Source: an uncultured Roseicyclus sp.
GTDB lineage: Bacteria > Pseudomonadota > Alphaproteobacteria > Rhodobacterales > Rhodobacteraceae
Direction: 5' to 3'
Assembly (NCBI GenBank): GCA_937139335.1
Contig: CAKZPN010000058.1
Location: 1-63,366, forward strand
Length of the DNA stretch: 63,366 bases
Every line of letters begins with the position of its first letter. Position 1 is the first letter of the stretch. Below the pieces are notes generated by a model, which was given only the letters and a program-made list of their open reading frames with translations, was not told the DNA's origin and ran no database searches. Shown one piece after another: positions 1 to 7,532 of the stretch. The position numbers and the translations under genes were made by a program.

Positions 1-235
1 TATTTTCATGTCCCTTTCTCCTTTAGAAGTGCATATACTACAATTAATGAGTATATCCGCGGAAATCTCAAGCTAAATTTACCTTTGCTTGTAGATTTGC
101 CCATCAATGATTTTCTCTCTTTCATACGATTTACTTTTTTGCCTACCTTCAAAGAATACAAACAACCCTATAAAAGTAGTTATAGCTAGTACCAAAGATA
201 ATATAAAAGTGCGATAAAATAGTTTACTCAAAAAC

Positions 236-696
236 TTTGGTGATTCTTTGTCAATTTTGGTTGGTGATGGCCTTATGATTAATTTCCCAAGAGCACACGC
301 ATCACATGTCATTTTATTACTTTGGTATATATCTTGGGTTTTTATTGAATGACCATGTGAGCTTTCAATGATTTTTCGCATCATTGTAGTGTCTGGATGA
401 CCAAGGCGATCATGCCATAATGTAACATCTTCTGGATTTCTTTTTATCACAAGATGTGATTCTATAGCATCAATATAAGTGTGATGCAATCCAGAAGGAA
501 GTTCTGGAAATTTTTCCAGTACAAGGCCTTTGCCTGATTTTTCAGAAGTTATATACAAATACATCTTTCCATTCTCAGTTGCAGACTGAGTGTTATACCC
601 TTGACGGTATATATCTTTGAAACTCAACAAATTTCTCTTAGAATTTGGAGAATATAAGGCATTATCTATGGAAAACTTTGTTCCATTAGGCAACAT
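236..696 (-). pseudogene. Copia GAG-pre-integrase domain remnant
   Basis: The open frame begins MLPNGTKFSIDNALY and runs through NLLSFKDIYRQGYN, the usual segment after the copia protease. It continues into LWHDRLGHPD and later CDACALGKLIIRPSP. The two His and the CxxC are the HHCC zinc ligands that precede the integrase core. After ESPKFL the expected ERIQGDICGP-type integrase start is replaced by unrelated hydrophobic sequence up to a stop at base 79, so the element is broken here by deletion, frameshift or another join. The domain assignment is firm from motif order. The host species cannot be named. Confidence 0.85.
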
Positions 697-760
697 AATA
701 TTTTATGGCATCATTAGGCATTATTAAGCTTGATCAGTACAAGCACTTCAATTATTTTGA

Positions 761-1110
761 TGAGTGGCCTCATCGAAATCTCCCATAAAGTCAGAGGATT
801 CGAGGTATGTCGATGTTGTACCCACAAGATGTTCATTGAGATTTACTTCTTTTGTCTTGCCTTTAATAGATTCTTGGTACAATTGGCATAGATGCCGAGG
901 AGTTCGACATATTTGAGACCAGTGTCCCTTCGATCCACATCTGTAACAGACGTTCTCATTTTTATGAGTAGGGTTTTTTTGGGTTTCTTTTCCTTTTACC
1001 CGATCAGATCGATTCCATGTGTTGGATCCCCTTCCTCTTGGGTTGTTACTCCTTTCATGGTTGCGGTTAAATCGATAACCACGACCACGACCAAAACCAC
1101 GATTGTGACC
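761..1110 (-). pseudogene. Copia gag nucleocapsid (zinc knuckle) remnant
   Basis: On the minus strand the frame reads a Gly/Arg-rich run (GRGRGHNRGFGRGRGYRF), then a basic Asn-rich stretch, then the knuckle CYRCGSKGHWSQIC, which fits CX2CX4HX4C exactly, then an acidic tail ending FDEATHQNN and a stop. This is the RNA-binding nucleocapsid end of a copia gag protein. Three more in-frame stops follow before the pre-integrase frame opens, so gag and pol are no longer joined. The Gly/Arg codons at the 5-prime end of this remnant are the low-complexity DNA at which the bacterial sequence begins. Confidence 0.8.
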
Positions 1111-1130
1111 ACGGCCACGACCACGCCCAT
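1105..1130. other. Plant/bacterial chimeric junction
   Basis: Within these bases the plant gag Gly/Arg codons (minus strand) and the His-rich ureE tail (plus strand) are the same kind of CCACGRCCACG repeat, so the breakpoint cannot be placed to the base. To the left the DNA is AT-rich retroelement. To the right it is GC-rich and codes for urease accessory proteins. Low complexity shared by both partners is the classic setting for an assembly join. Confidence 0.8.
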
Positions 1131-1187
1131 GCGGAGGACGCGACCGAGGGGCACGCCCGTCACCACGATCACGGCCACCGGCACTGA
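1107..1187 (+). CDS. ureE: Urease accessory protein UreE, C-terminal tail only (truncated)
   Basis: Reading in frame up to the TGA at 1185-1187 gives a His-rich tail of the form HGHDHAHAEDATEGHARHHD followed by GHRH and stop. UreE, the nickel metallochaperone of urease, commonly ends in such a His-rich nickel-binding tail and sits directly before ureF in alphaproteobacterial urease operons. Here ureF follows at once with a CTGA overlap. Only about 25 codons survive. Everything upstream, the folded UreE domains and the rest of the operon, is replaced by plant retroelement DNA. The assignment rests on composition and context, not on a conserved core. Confidence 0.7.
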   Translation, partial: DHGHDHAHAEDATEGHARHHDHGHRH

Positions 1188-1825
1188 GCGGCGACGCCGA
1201 TCTGCTGCGCTTGTCGCAATGGCTGTCGCCGGCCTTCCCGGTCTCGGCCTATGCCTATTCGCACGGGCTGGAGGCCGAGATCGCCGGCGGCCGCGTGACC
1301 GATGCGCAAGGCATCCAGGACTGGATCGCCGCGGTGCTGGCGGCCGGGACCGGGCGTAGCGACGCCATCGTGATGCTGGCCGCGCGGCGGGCCGAGGACA
1401 CGCCCGAGGCGCTGACAGATCTGGCCCGCGCGCTCGCCGGATCGCGCGAGCGGTTGGAGGAGACCGAGGCGCAGGGCCGCGCGCTGGCCGAGACGCTGGG
1501 CGCGCTCGGCATCGGCGACGGGGTCGCGCGGCCCTACCCGGTCACGCTGGGGCTGGCGGCGCGGGGGCTGGACCTGCCCGACCGGACCGTCGCGGCGCTT
1601 TACCTGCAGGGCTTCGCCGGCGCGCTGGTCTCGGTCGCGGTGCGTTTCGTGCCGCTGGGCCAGACCGAGGGGCAGAGGCTGCAGGCCGCGCTGCACCCGG
1701 CGATCGAGGAAGTCGCGGCTGAAGCGGTGGCGGCGGGGCTCGACGGGATCGGCACCGCGGTTTTCGGGGCCGATCTCGCGGCGATGGAACACGAGCGGCT
1801 GGAGGTGCGGATCTTCCGCACCTGA
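1184..1825 (+). CDS. ureF: Urease accessory protein UreF
   Basis: UreF joins UreD and UreG to load nickel and carbon dioxide into the urease active site in the cytoplasm. The N-terminus reads LLRLSQWLSPAFPVSAYAYSH, the conserved opening of the family, and the all-helical body of about 200 residues has the usual length. The start is uncertain. No ATG or GTG is available after the ureE stop. The conserved LLRL residues lie upstream of the TTG at 1211, which argues for the CTG at 1184 overlapping the ureE stop. A TTG start at 1211 would drop nine residues. UreG follows after 27 bases. Confidence 0.88.
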   Translation: MSGDADLLRLSQWLSPAFPVSAYAYSHGLEAEIAGGRVTDAQGIQDWIAAVLAAGTGRSDAIVMLAARRAEDTPEALTDLARALAGSRERLEETEAQGRALAETLGALGIGDGVARPYPVTLGLAARGLDLPDRTVAALYLQGFAGALVSVAVRFVPLGQTEGQRLQAALHPAIEEVAAEAVAAGLDGIGTAVFGADLAAMEHERLEVRIFRT

Positions 1826-1852
1826 GGCCGGAGCAGAGGGGAAGGACACGAG

Positions 1853-2458
<606 letters not shown>

Positions 2459-2464
<6 letters not shown>

Positions 2465-3382
2465 GCCGAGTGTTGCGGCAAGATCGGTGAACCGGTCCTC
2501 GCCGGTGACATCTGCGGCGTAGTCGGCGATCTTGCGGGCGCGGTCGAACTGGCCCTGCGATTGCGCGATCTGCGCCAGCCGCCACAGGTAGGTCGCGTCG
2601 ACCCGGCGCACCGGCCGGATCAGCGCGGCAATGCGCCTGCGCGACAGCCGCCCGTTCGCCAACGCCCGCAGCATGGTCACGAGGGTGCCCCCCTCCGTCA
2701 CCAGCCGGTGCGGCGCGGGTCCGGTGAAGCGCAGCGGCGCGTGTGTGACCTGCGGGCCTCGAAACTGCGCGGCATGGGCGGCCGAGGCGGGATCGGTCGG
2801 GTCGAACAGGATCGCCACGTCGCGCGCACCGGCGATGAGCGCGGGGGCGTCGCCGTAGCGGCTGAAGTCGCGCTTGCGGTCGCGTCGGAACCGCCGGTCG
2901 AAGCCCGCCAGCTCCGGGTCGAGCGTGGCCGCAGGGGCCGAGGCCAGCACGGAGGCACCCGGCGCGGCCGAGGAATAGGCGCAGGCGGCATGCCCGCAGG
3001 CCGCGCCGAAGCCCACGAAGATCACCTGCCTGAAGCTGTCGAAGAAGCCGGCGGCCCTGAGGCTGTCGAAGAAAGCCATCAAGTCGGGCGCGCGAAACCA
3101 GCTGTCGCCCACCGACTGGATCGAGAGGAGCGACCATTCCCGCTTCCGCACCGCCTCGAAGCCCAGCGGCAGCCCGTCGACCTCTTCCGCGAAGACCCGC
3201 GCGGCGCGGTCGAAGCTGACCAGAAGCGTGTCACCCTCCTGCACGAAGAGCGCCAGATGTTCCACGCCGACCCGCTCGAAGAAGCCATGGCTCCGCCCGA
3301 TCTCCGACAACCGACCGAGCCAGTCGGACTGGCTGAGACCGGCGGCGCCGGTGGCTTGGGTATCGGGGTGGGTCAGTGTCAT
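2459..3382 (-). CDS. Conserved Rhodobacterales protein, alpha/beta-hydrolase-like
   Basis: A 307-residue protein with a central [20 protein letters not shown] segment resembling the nucleophile-elbow glycine turn of alpha/beta hydrolases, followed by [18 protein letters not shown], and an Arg-rich helical C-terminus. From memory, relatives in Rhodobacterales are often labelled phosphoadenosine phosphosulfate reductase. This protein has none of the paired Cys or ECGIH motifs of CysH, so I do not accept that name. It has no signal peptide and is probably cytosolic. It is convergent with ureG and divergent from the MoxR-type ATPase gene, with a 209-base intergenic region between them that may hold both promoters. 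Function unknown. Confidence 0.75.
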
Positions 3383-3591
3383 GATCGGTGCTCGGCCCCT
3401 GCGTTCTGGGTGTTTCGTCTTGTATCGAATGCGACTGTGGCAAAGCTGCGAAATCGCGCGGGCGATTCAAGGGGAATCGGTCACTATTTGGTAAACGAAC
3501 TGGTGACGGACCCGGCGTTGCGGCCTTGACCGGGGCCGACGCCACGGGGTTGATGGGGCGGGAAGAGACCCGAGGGGAGGGCAGCGGTGCG

Positions 3592-4488
3592 ATGAACTCG
3601 ATCGACGAGGTGCAGGCGGGATTGGCCGAAGAGGGCTATGTCTGCGGCCGGGCGCTGGCCACCGTGGTGTTTCTGTCGCTGCGGCTGGGCCGGCCGCTGT
3701 TCCTGGAGGGCGAGGCCGGAACCGGCAAGACCGAGATCGCCAAGGCCATCGCCGCGGCGCTGGGCCGCCGGCTGATCCGGCTGCAGTGCTACGAGGGGCT
3801 CGACGCCGCAAGTGCCGTCTACGAATGGAATTTCGCGGCACAGATGGTCGCGATCCGCGCGGCGGAGGCCGAGGGCTCGGTCGACAAGGACGTGCTGAAG
3901 AACGAGCTGTTCTCGGCCGACTACCTGATCGAGCGGCCGCTGCTGCAGGCGATGCGTCCGGACGCGGGCGGCGCCCCGGTCCTGCTGATCGACGAGATCG
4001 ACCGCACCGACGAACCGTTCGAGGCTTTCCTGCTGGAGGCTCTTTCGGATTTCCAGGTCACGATCCCCGAACTTGGTACCATCAAGGCCCCCGAGCCGCC
4101 CATCGTGATCCTGACCTCGAACCGCACGCGCGAGGTGCATGACGCGCTGAAGCGGCGCTGTCTCTACCACTGGGTCGACTACCCCGATCTGGAACGCGAG
4201 CTGGCGATCCTGAAGGCGCGCGTGCCGGACGCCGCCGAGGCGCTGAGCCGCGCCGTGGTCGGCTTCGTCCAGCACCTGCGCACCGAGGACCTGTTCAAGC
4301 GCCCCGGCGTGGCCGAAACCATCGACTGGGCGAAGTGCCTGCTGGCGCTCGATGTGATCGAGCTGAGTCCCGAGGTTATCGCCGACACGCTGGGCGCGAT
4401 CCTGAAATATCAGGACGACATCCAGCGCCTGCAGGGATCGGAGGCGAAACGCATCCTCGACCAGGTCGCAGCAGAGGCTGCCGGATGA
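3592..4488 (+). CDS. MoxR-family AAA ATPase, CoxD-like
   Basis: A 298-residue AAA+ ATPase with Walker A GEAGTGKT at residues 40-47, Walker B LLIDEID at 131-137 and the sensor segment ILTSNRTREV. CoxD-type MoxR proteins act as chaperones that, with a VWA partner, mature the metal centre of CO dehydrogenase. A CoxE-like VWA gene lies at 6178 and coxSLM follows further on, which supports that role. The start at 3592 is preceded by a good GAGGGGAGG ribosome site. The frame is open further upstream, but that part is not MoxR-like. Substrate is inferred from context only. Confidence 0.88.
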   Translation: MNSIDEVQAGLAEEGYVCGRALATVVFLSLRLGRPLFLEGEAGTGKTEIAKAIAAALGRRLIRLQCYEGLDAASAVYEWNFAAQMVAIRAAEAEGSVDKDVLKNELFSADYLIERPLLQAMRPDAGGAPVLLIDEIDRTDEPFEAFLLEALSDFQVTIPELGTIKAPEPPIVILTSNRTREVHDALKRRCLYHWVDYPDLERELAILKARVPDAAEALSRAVVGFVQHLRTEDLFKRPGVAETIDWAKCLLALDVIELSPEVIADTLGAILKYQDDIQRLQGSEAKRILDQVAAEAAG

Positions 4489-4602
4489 AGGACCGGGGTT
4501 TTTGTTAAGGTTTTCCTGCCCCTGCCGCTGCTTTCCTTTGACAGATCGACGGATGAGGAGGCTTACTCTGCGTCAAGAACACAACTGTCAGGGGGACAAC
4601 AC

Positions 4603-5100
4603 ATGACACGTTTCAAATCGGTTCTTGCCGCCGTTGCCGCGGCGCTCGTCTTCACCTTCGGTCAGGCTGCCGCCGTGTCGGCGCAAGGCTGCCCATCCTA
4701 CAACAATCCAACCGTCTTCGGGTCGATGACGCTGAACGCGGGCTTTCTGCCCGACCCGCAGGTGCGCAACCTGACCGCGGGCGGCACCGTGAACCTGGCA
4801 TCGTGCTTTGGCGGCTGGTCGGGCTGGGTCGTCACACGCCCCGATTTCCGTCTGTTCTACAACGGCCGGTCGCCGACCGGGCGGCTGACCTTCGCCTTGC
4901 ACTCCCGCTCCAGCGTCGACCCGGTTCTGCTGGTGAACGCGCCCGACGGGACGTGGCATTTCAACGATGACTACCGCGGGTTCGATTCCGCGATCGTCTT
5001 CACCAACCCGCTGTCGGGCCAGTACGACATCTGGACCGGCAGCTACCACCGTTCGTCCAACAACCCGGCGCAGCTGATCATCACCGAATACAACTACTGA
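4603..5100 (+). CDS. Small secreted beta-rich protein
   Basis: A 165-residue protein with a clear signal peptide (basic start, Ala/Val-rich core, predicted cut after AVSA at about residue 28). The mature part has two Cys and ends with a motif run LLVNAPDGTWHFNDDYRG then SGQYDIWTGSY. This resembles small exported proteins of Rhodobacterales sometimes annotated as peptidase S1. I see no Ser/His/Asp triad, so a protease role is unsupported. The WHFNDD and YDIWTG motifs suggest a beta-sandwich like pre-peptidase C-terminal domains. It stands alone with its own terminator, between the coxD-like and coxE-like genes. Function unknown, probably periplasmic or extracellular. Confidence 0.82.
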   Translation: MTRFKSVLAAVAAALVFTFGQAAAVSAQGCPSYNNPTVFGSMTLNAGFLPDPQVRNLTAGGTVNLASCFGGWSGWVVTRPDFRLFYNGRSPTGRLTFALHSRSSVDPVLLVNAPDGTWHFNDDYRGFDSAIVFTNPLSGQYDIWTGSYHRSSNNPAQLIITEYNY

Positions 5101-5121
5101 TCGTCGCGCCGCCCGTTGCCA

Positions 5122-5156
5122 GCCCCCGGACGCATCCGCGCCGGGGGCCTTTTCTT
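5122..5156 (+). terminator. Rho-independent terminator
   Basis: An 8-bp perfect GC stem (GCCCCCGG at 5122-5129 pairing with CCGGGGGC at 5141-5148, 11-base loop) is followed by CTTTTCTT. It lies 21 bases after the stop of the small secreted protein gene and just before the end of the convergent minus-strand gene. Confidence 0.85.
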
Positions 5157-5163
5157 GCCGCCT

Positions 5164-6018
5164 TCAGTAGCGGACCATGTCGCAGGTCGATTGCGGCATG
5201 CCCACGGGCAGCACGCAGATCGCGCGCCAGTTGGCGATATCGTCGTTGCGGACGTAGATCATTGCGCGGCCACGCTCCGGCTCGCGGTACATGATGAGCG
5301 ATCCGCCGCCGCTCTGGAACGACTCGAAACCCATCGACGAGGCGCGGGCGACATAGCGGGTGTCGGGCGAGAGCGTGACCTGATGCGACTGGATGTTCCA
5401 GATCGGCGACTGCGAGCCCGAGCCGTCGGTGATGCCGTGGTAGATCACGTAGGCGCCGGGCTCGAAGCTCATCGCGTTCCAGACCTGGAGCGGCATCACC
5501 CCGCCGGGCTGCGCCGAGAACTGCCTCTGGTCGTTGGTGATGCGGGTCCAGGCCGAGAAGGTGCTGGGGCTGCCGGGTGCTTGGGTCTGGGGCACGGTGG
5601 CACCGGCATGGCCGCCGGGCACGCTGCTGCCGGGGCGGTAGCCGCTGCCGCTGCCGTAGTTGCTGTTCGGGTTGGAGCAATCGGCGGTGTCGGTGCCCCA
5701 GGCGCAAAGGCCGAGCCCGTTCGGCTCGTCGCAATCGCCGTCATTGGTCCAAGGGCAGGAGGCGCCCGCCGCGGCGGTGTTGGGGCTGGCGCCGCCGCCA
5801 TAGCCGGTGCCGCCGCCGAAATTGGAGTTCGGGTTGGAACAATCCGCGGTATCGGTGCCCCAGGCGCAGAGGTTCAGGCCGTTCGGCTCGTCGCAGTCGC
5901 CATCGTTGGTATAGGGGCAGGGGTTGTGAAGCGTCTGGGCCTCGGCGGGCGTTCCGGCATGGATCAGCACGCCAAGCGCCCCCGCAAGGGCGAAAAGGAA
6001 CGGATCGGATCGGCGCAT
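5164..6018 (-). CDS. Secreted protein with two tandem LNR-like Cys repeats
   Basis: A 284-residue exported protein. Residues 1-27 form a signal peptide ending AEA. Residues 34-66 and 88-120 are a near-perfect duplication of a 33-residue unit with four Cys each (34, 42, 51, 60 and 88, 96, 105, 114), pattern CP.TNDGDCDEPNGL.LCAWG then TDTADC. The acidic DGDCDEP and GTDTADC parts resemble calcium-binding LNR-type modules, which is an analogy from spacing. The linkers are Gly/Ser/Ala-rich. The C-terminal half (about 150-284) is a separate domain without a family I recognise. Start chosen at the Met that opens the signal peptide; the frame extends 27 codons upstream without homology. Convergent with the previous gene. 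Confidence 0.8.
   Translation of the reverse strand: MRRSDPFLFALAGALGVLIHAGTPAEAQTLHNPCPYTNDGDCDEPNGLNLCAWGTDTADCSNPNSNFGGGTGYGGGASPNTAAAGASCPWTNDGDCDEPNGLGLCAWGTDTADCSNPNSNYGSGSGYRPGSSVPGGHAGATVPQTQAPGSPSTFSAWTRITNDQRQFSAQPGGVMPLQVWNAMSFEPGAYVIYHGITDGSGSQSPIWNIQSHQVTLSPDTRYVARASSMGFESFQSGGGSLIMYREPERGRAMIYVRNDDIANWRAICVLPVGMPQSTCDMVRY
5659..5757 (-). repeat. Cys-rich 33-residue repeat, copy 2
   Basis: Second copy of the Cys-rich unit, separated from the first by a Gly/Ala/Asn-rich linker of 21 residues and followed by a Gly/Ser/Pro-rich linker. Confidence 0.9.
5821..5919 (-). repeat. Cys-rich 33-residue repeat, copy 1
   Basis: First copy of the duplicated Cys-rich unit in the secreted protein at 5164-6018. 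The second copy starts 54 residues later and differs at only two residues (Y/W and N/G), so the duplication is recent or kept uniform by selection. Confidence 0.9.
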
Positions 6019-6177
6019 GGTGGTGTCTCCCTCGACTGCCTCGATTGTGCGCGCGGGCGGCGTGCCCGCGCAGGGCGGACTCCGACCATGAATTGTCACT
6101 TGAAACTATGATCGAGATCAATTTGTTTGATCCGGCCGCCCTTGACCTGCCGCGCGGCGCGCGCTTCTGCTGACGGC

Positions 6178-7434
6178 ATGGCTGAGCACGCGCCGCTGGA
6201 GCTGCCGGACAACCCGCAGCTTGTGACCAACATCACCCATTTCGCCCGCGCGCTGCGCGTGGCGGGCCTGCCGGCGGGGCCGGGGCGGGTCGCCGACGCG
6301 ATCCGCGCGGTCGAGGCGGCGGGCTTCACCAATCGCGCCGATTTCTACCACACGCTGATGGCCTGTTTCGTGTCGCGGCCGGAACAGCGCGCGCTCTTCG
6401 ACCAGCTCTTCCGGCTTTACTGGCGCGATCCGCGGTTTCTCGAACACATGATGTCGCTGATGCTGCCGCAGATGCGCGGCGTTGCCGAGGAGCGGGAGCT
6501 GCGCGCCGCCGAGAAGCGCGCGGCCGAGGCGCTGCTGCATGGCGTCGACCGCGAGGCGCCCGACCTGCCCGAGCCGGAGGACGAGGGCACCGAGATCGAG
6601 ATCGACGCAAGCCTGACGATGAGCCGGGAGGAGCGTCTGAAGACGCTCGATTTCGAGCAGATGTCGCTGGCGGAAATGGCCGAGGCCAGGCGCATCATCG
6701 CCCGCATGAGCCTTGCCGTGCCGCCGCTGACCAGCCGCCGCACCGAGGCGGCGGTGCACGGCGCGCGCCCCGACTGGCGCCGCACCATGCGCGCGGGGCT
6801 GTCGCGCGGTGGCGAGATCACCGAGTTCGCGCGCAAGGCGCGGCGCACCCGCTGGCCCGCGCTGGTGGCGCTCTGCGACATCTCGGGCTCGATGTCGTCC
6901 TATTCGCGCGCTGTCCTGCATTTCCTGCACGCGGTGGCCAATGAACAGGGCGCGGGCTGGGCCAGGGTGCACGCCTTCACCTTCGGCACGCGGCTGACCA
7001 ACATCACCCGGCATTTGTCGCAAAGGGACGTCGACGCGGCGCTGAAGTCCGCGGGCGCCGAGGCGCAAGACTGGGAGGGCGGCACCCGCATCGCCAGTTG
7101 CCTCGAGAGCTTCAACCGCGATTGGTCGCGCCGGGTGCTGGGGCAGGGCGCGGTGGTGCTGCTGATCACCGACGGGCTGGACCGCGACGCGCCCGACCGG
7201 CTGGAGCGCGCGATGGAGCGGCTGCACCTGTCCGCCCGCCGCGTCATCTGGATCAACCCCCTGTTACGCTGGGAAGGGTTCGCGCCGAAGGCTGCCGGCA
7301 TCCGCGCGATGTTGCCCCATGTCGACACCTTCCGCGCCGGGCACAACATCGCCGCTCTTGAGGGTCTGGCCGAGGCGCTGTCGCGCCCCGATGACGCCGG
7401 GGAAAAGGCGCGGCTTCTGGCGATGATGCGCTGA
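6178..7434 (+). CDS. VWA domain protein, CoxE-like
   Basis: A 418-residue protein of the CoxE/YehP type. The N-terminal part is helical (LVTNITHFARALRVAGLPAGP is characteristic), the middle is charged, and the C-terminal von Willebrand A domain carries the metal-ion site DISGSMSS at residues 234-241. In cox loci, CoxE works with the MoxR ATPase CoxD in maturing the molybdenum-copper centre. The matching CoxD-like gene is at 3592. Start at the ATG at 6178; the frame is open for 17 codons upstream with no family support. The gene is divergent from the Cys-repeat gene, sharing a 159-base intergenic region. Confidence 0.9.
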   Translation: MAEHAPLELPDNPQLVTNITHFARALRVAGLPAGPGRVADAIRAVEAAGFTNRADFYHTLMACFVSRPEQRALFDQLFRLYWRDPRFLEHMMSLMLPQMRGVAEERELRAAEKRAAEALLHGVDREAPDLPEPEDEGTEIEIDASLTMSREERLKTLDFEQMSLAEMAEARRIIARMSLAVPPLTSRRTEAAVHGARPDWRRTMRAGLSRGGEITEFARKARRTRWPALVALCDISGSMSSYSRAVLHFLHAVANEQGAGWARVHAFTFGTRLTNITRHLSQRDVDAALKSAGAEAQDWEGGTRIASCLESFNRDWSRRVLGQGAVVLLITDGLDRDAPDRLERAMERLHLSARRVIWINPLLRWEGFAPKAAGIRAMLPHVDTFRAGHNIAALEGLAEALSRPDDAGEKARLLAMMR

Positions 7435-7532
7435 TTTCCGCTGTCTGACGGGAACGTAATTTGTGCTTGGGCGTTGCCGAAGGGATCATCCACGTCAGCC
7501 AATTTGGCATCCAGGTAACGCTTGAGGTTCCC

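Larger units (their letters stand above)
1..1110 (-). mobile_element. Degenerate plant-type Ty1/copia retrotransposon fragment
   Basis: This stretch is AT-rich, in sharp contrast to the GC-rich DNA that follows. Read on the minus strand it encodes, in order, a Gly/Arg-rich gag segment, a CX2CX4HX4C zinc knuckle, and after several stop codons a GAG-pre-integrase domain. That is the order in a Ty1/copia gag-pol polyprotein. The protease segment expected between knuckle and pre-integrase is missing, and integrase homology fades below about base 236, so the copy is dead and incomplete. I see no LTR. The wording of the domains is typical of plant copia elements. Bases 1-235 hold nothing else I recognise. 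Confidence 0.85.

Noticed and set aside
4603..5100. Calling the small secreted protein a serine protease
   Set aside because: No catalytic triad is visible in 165 residues.
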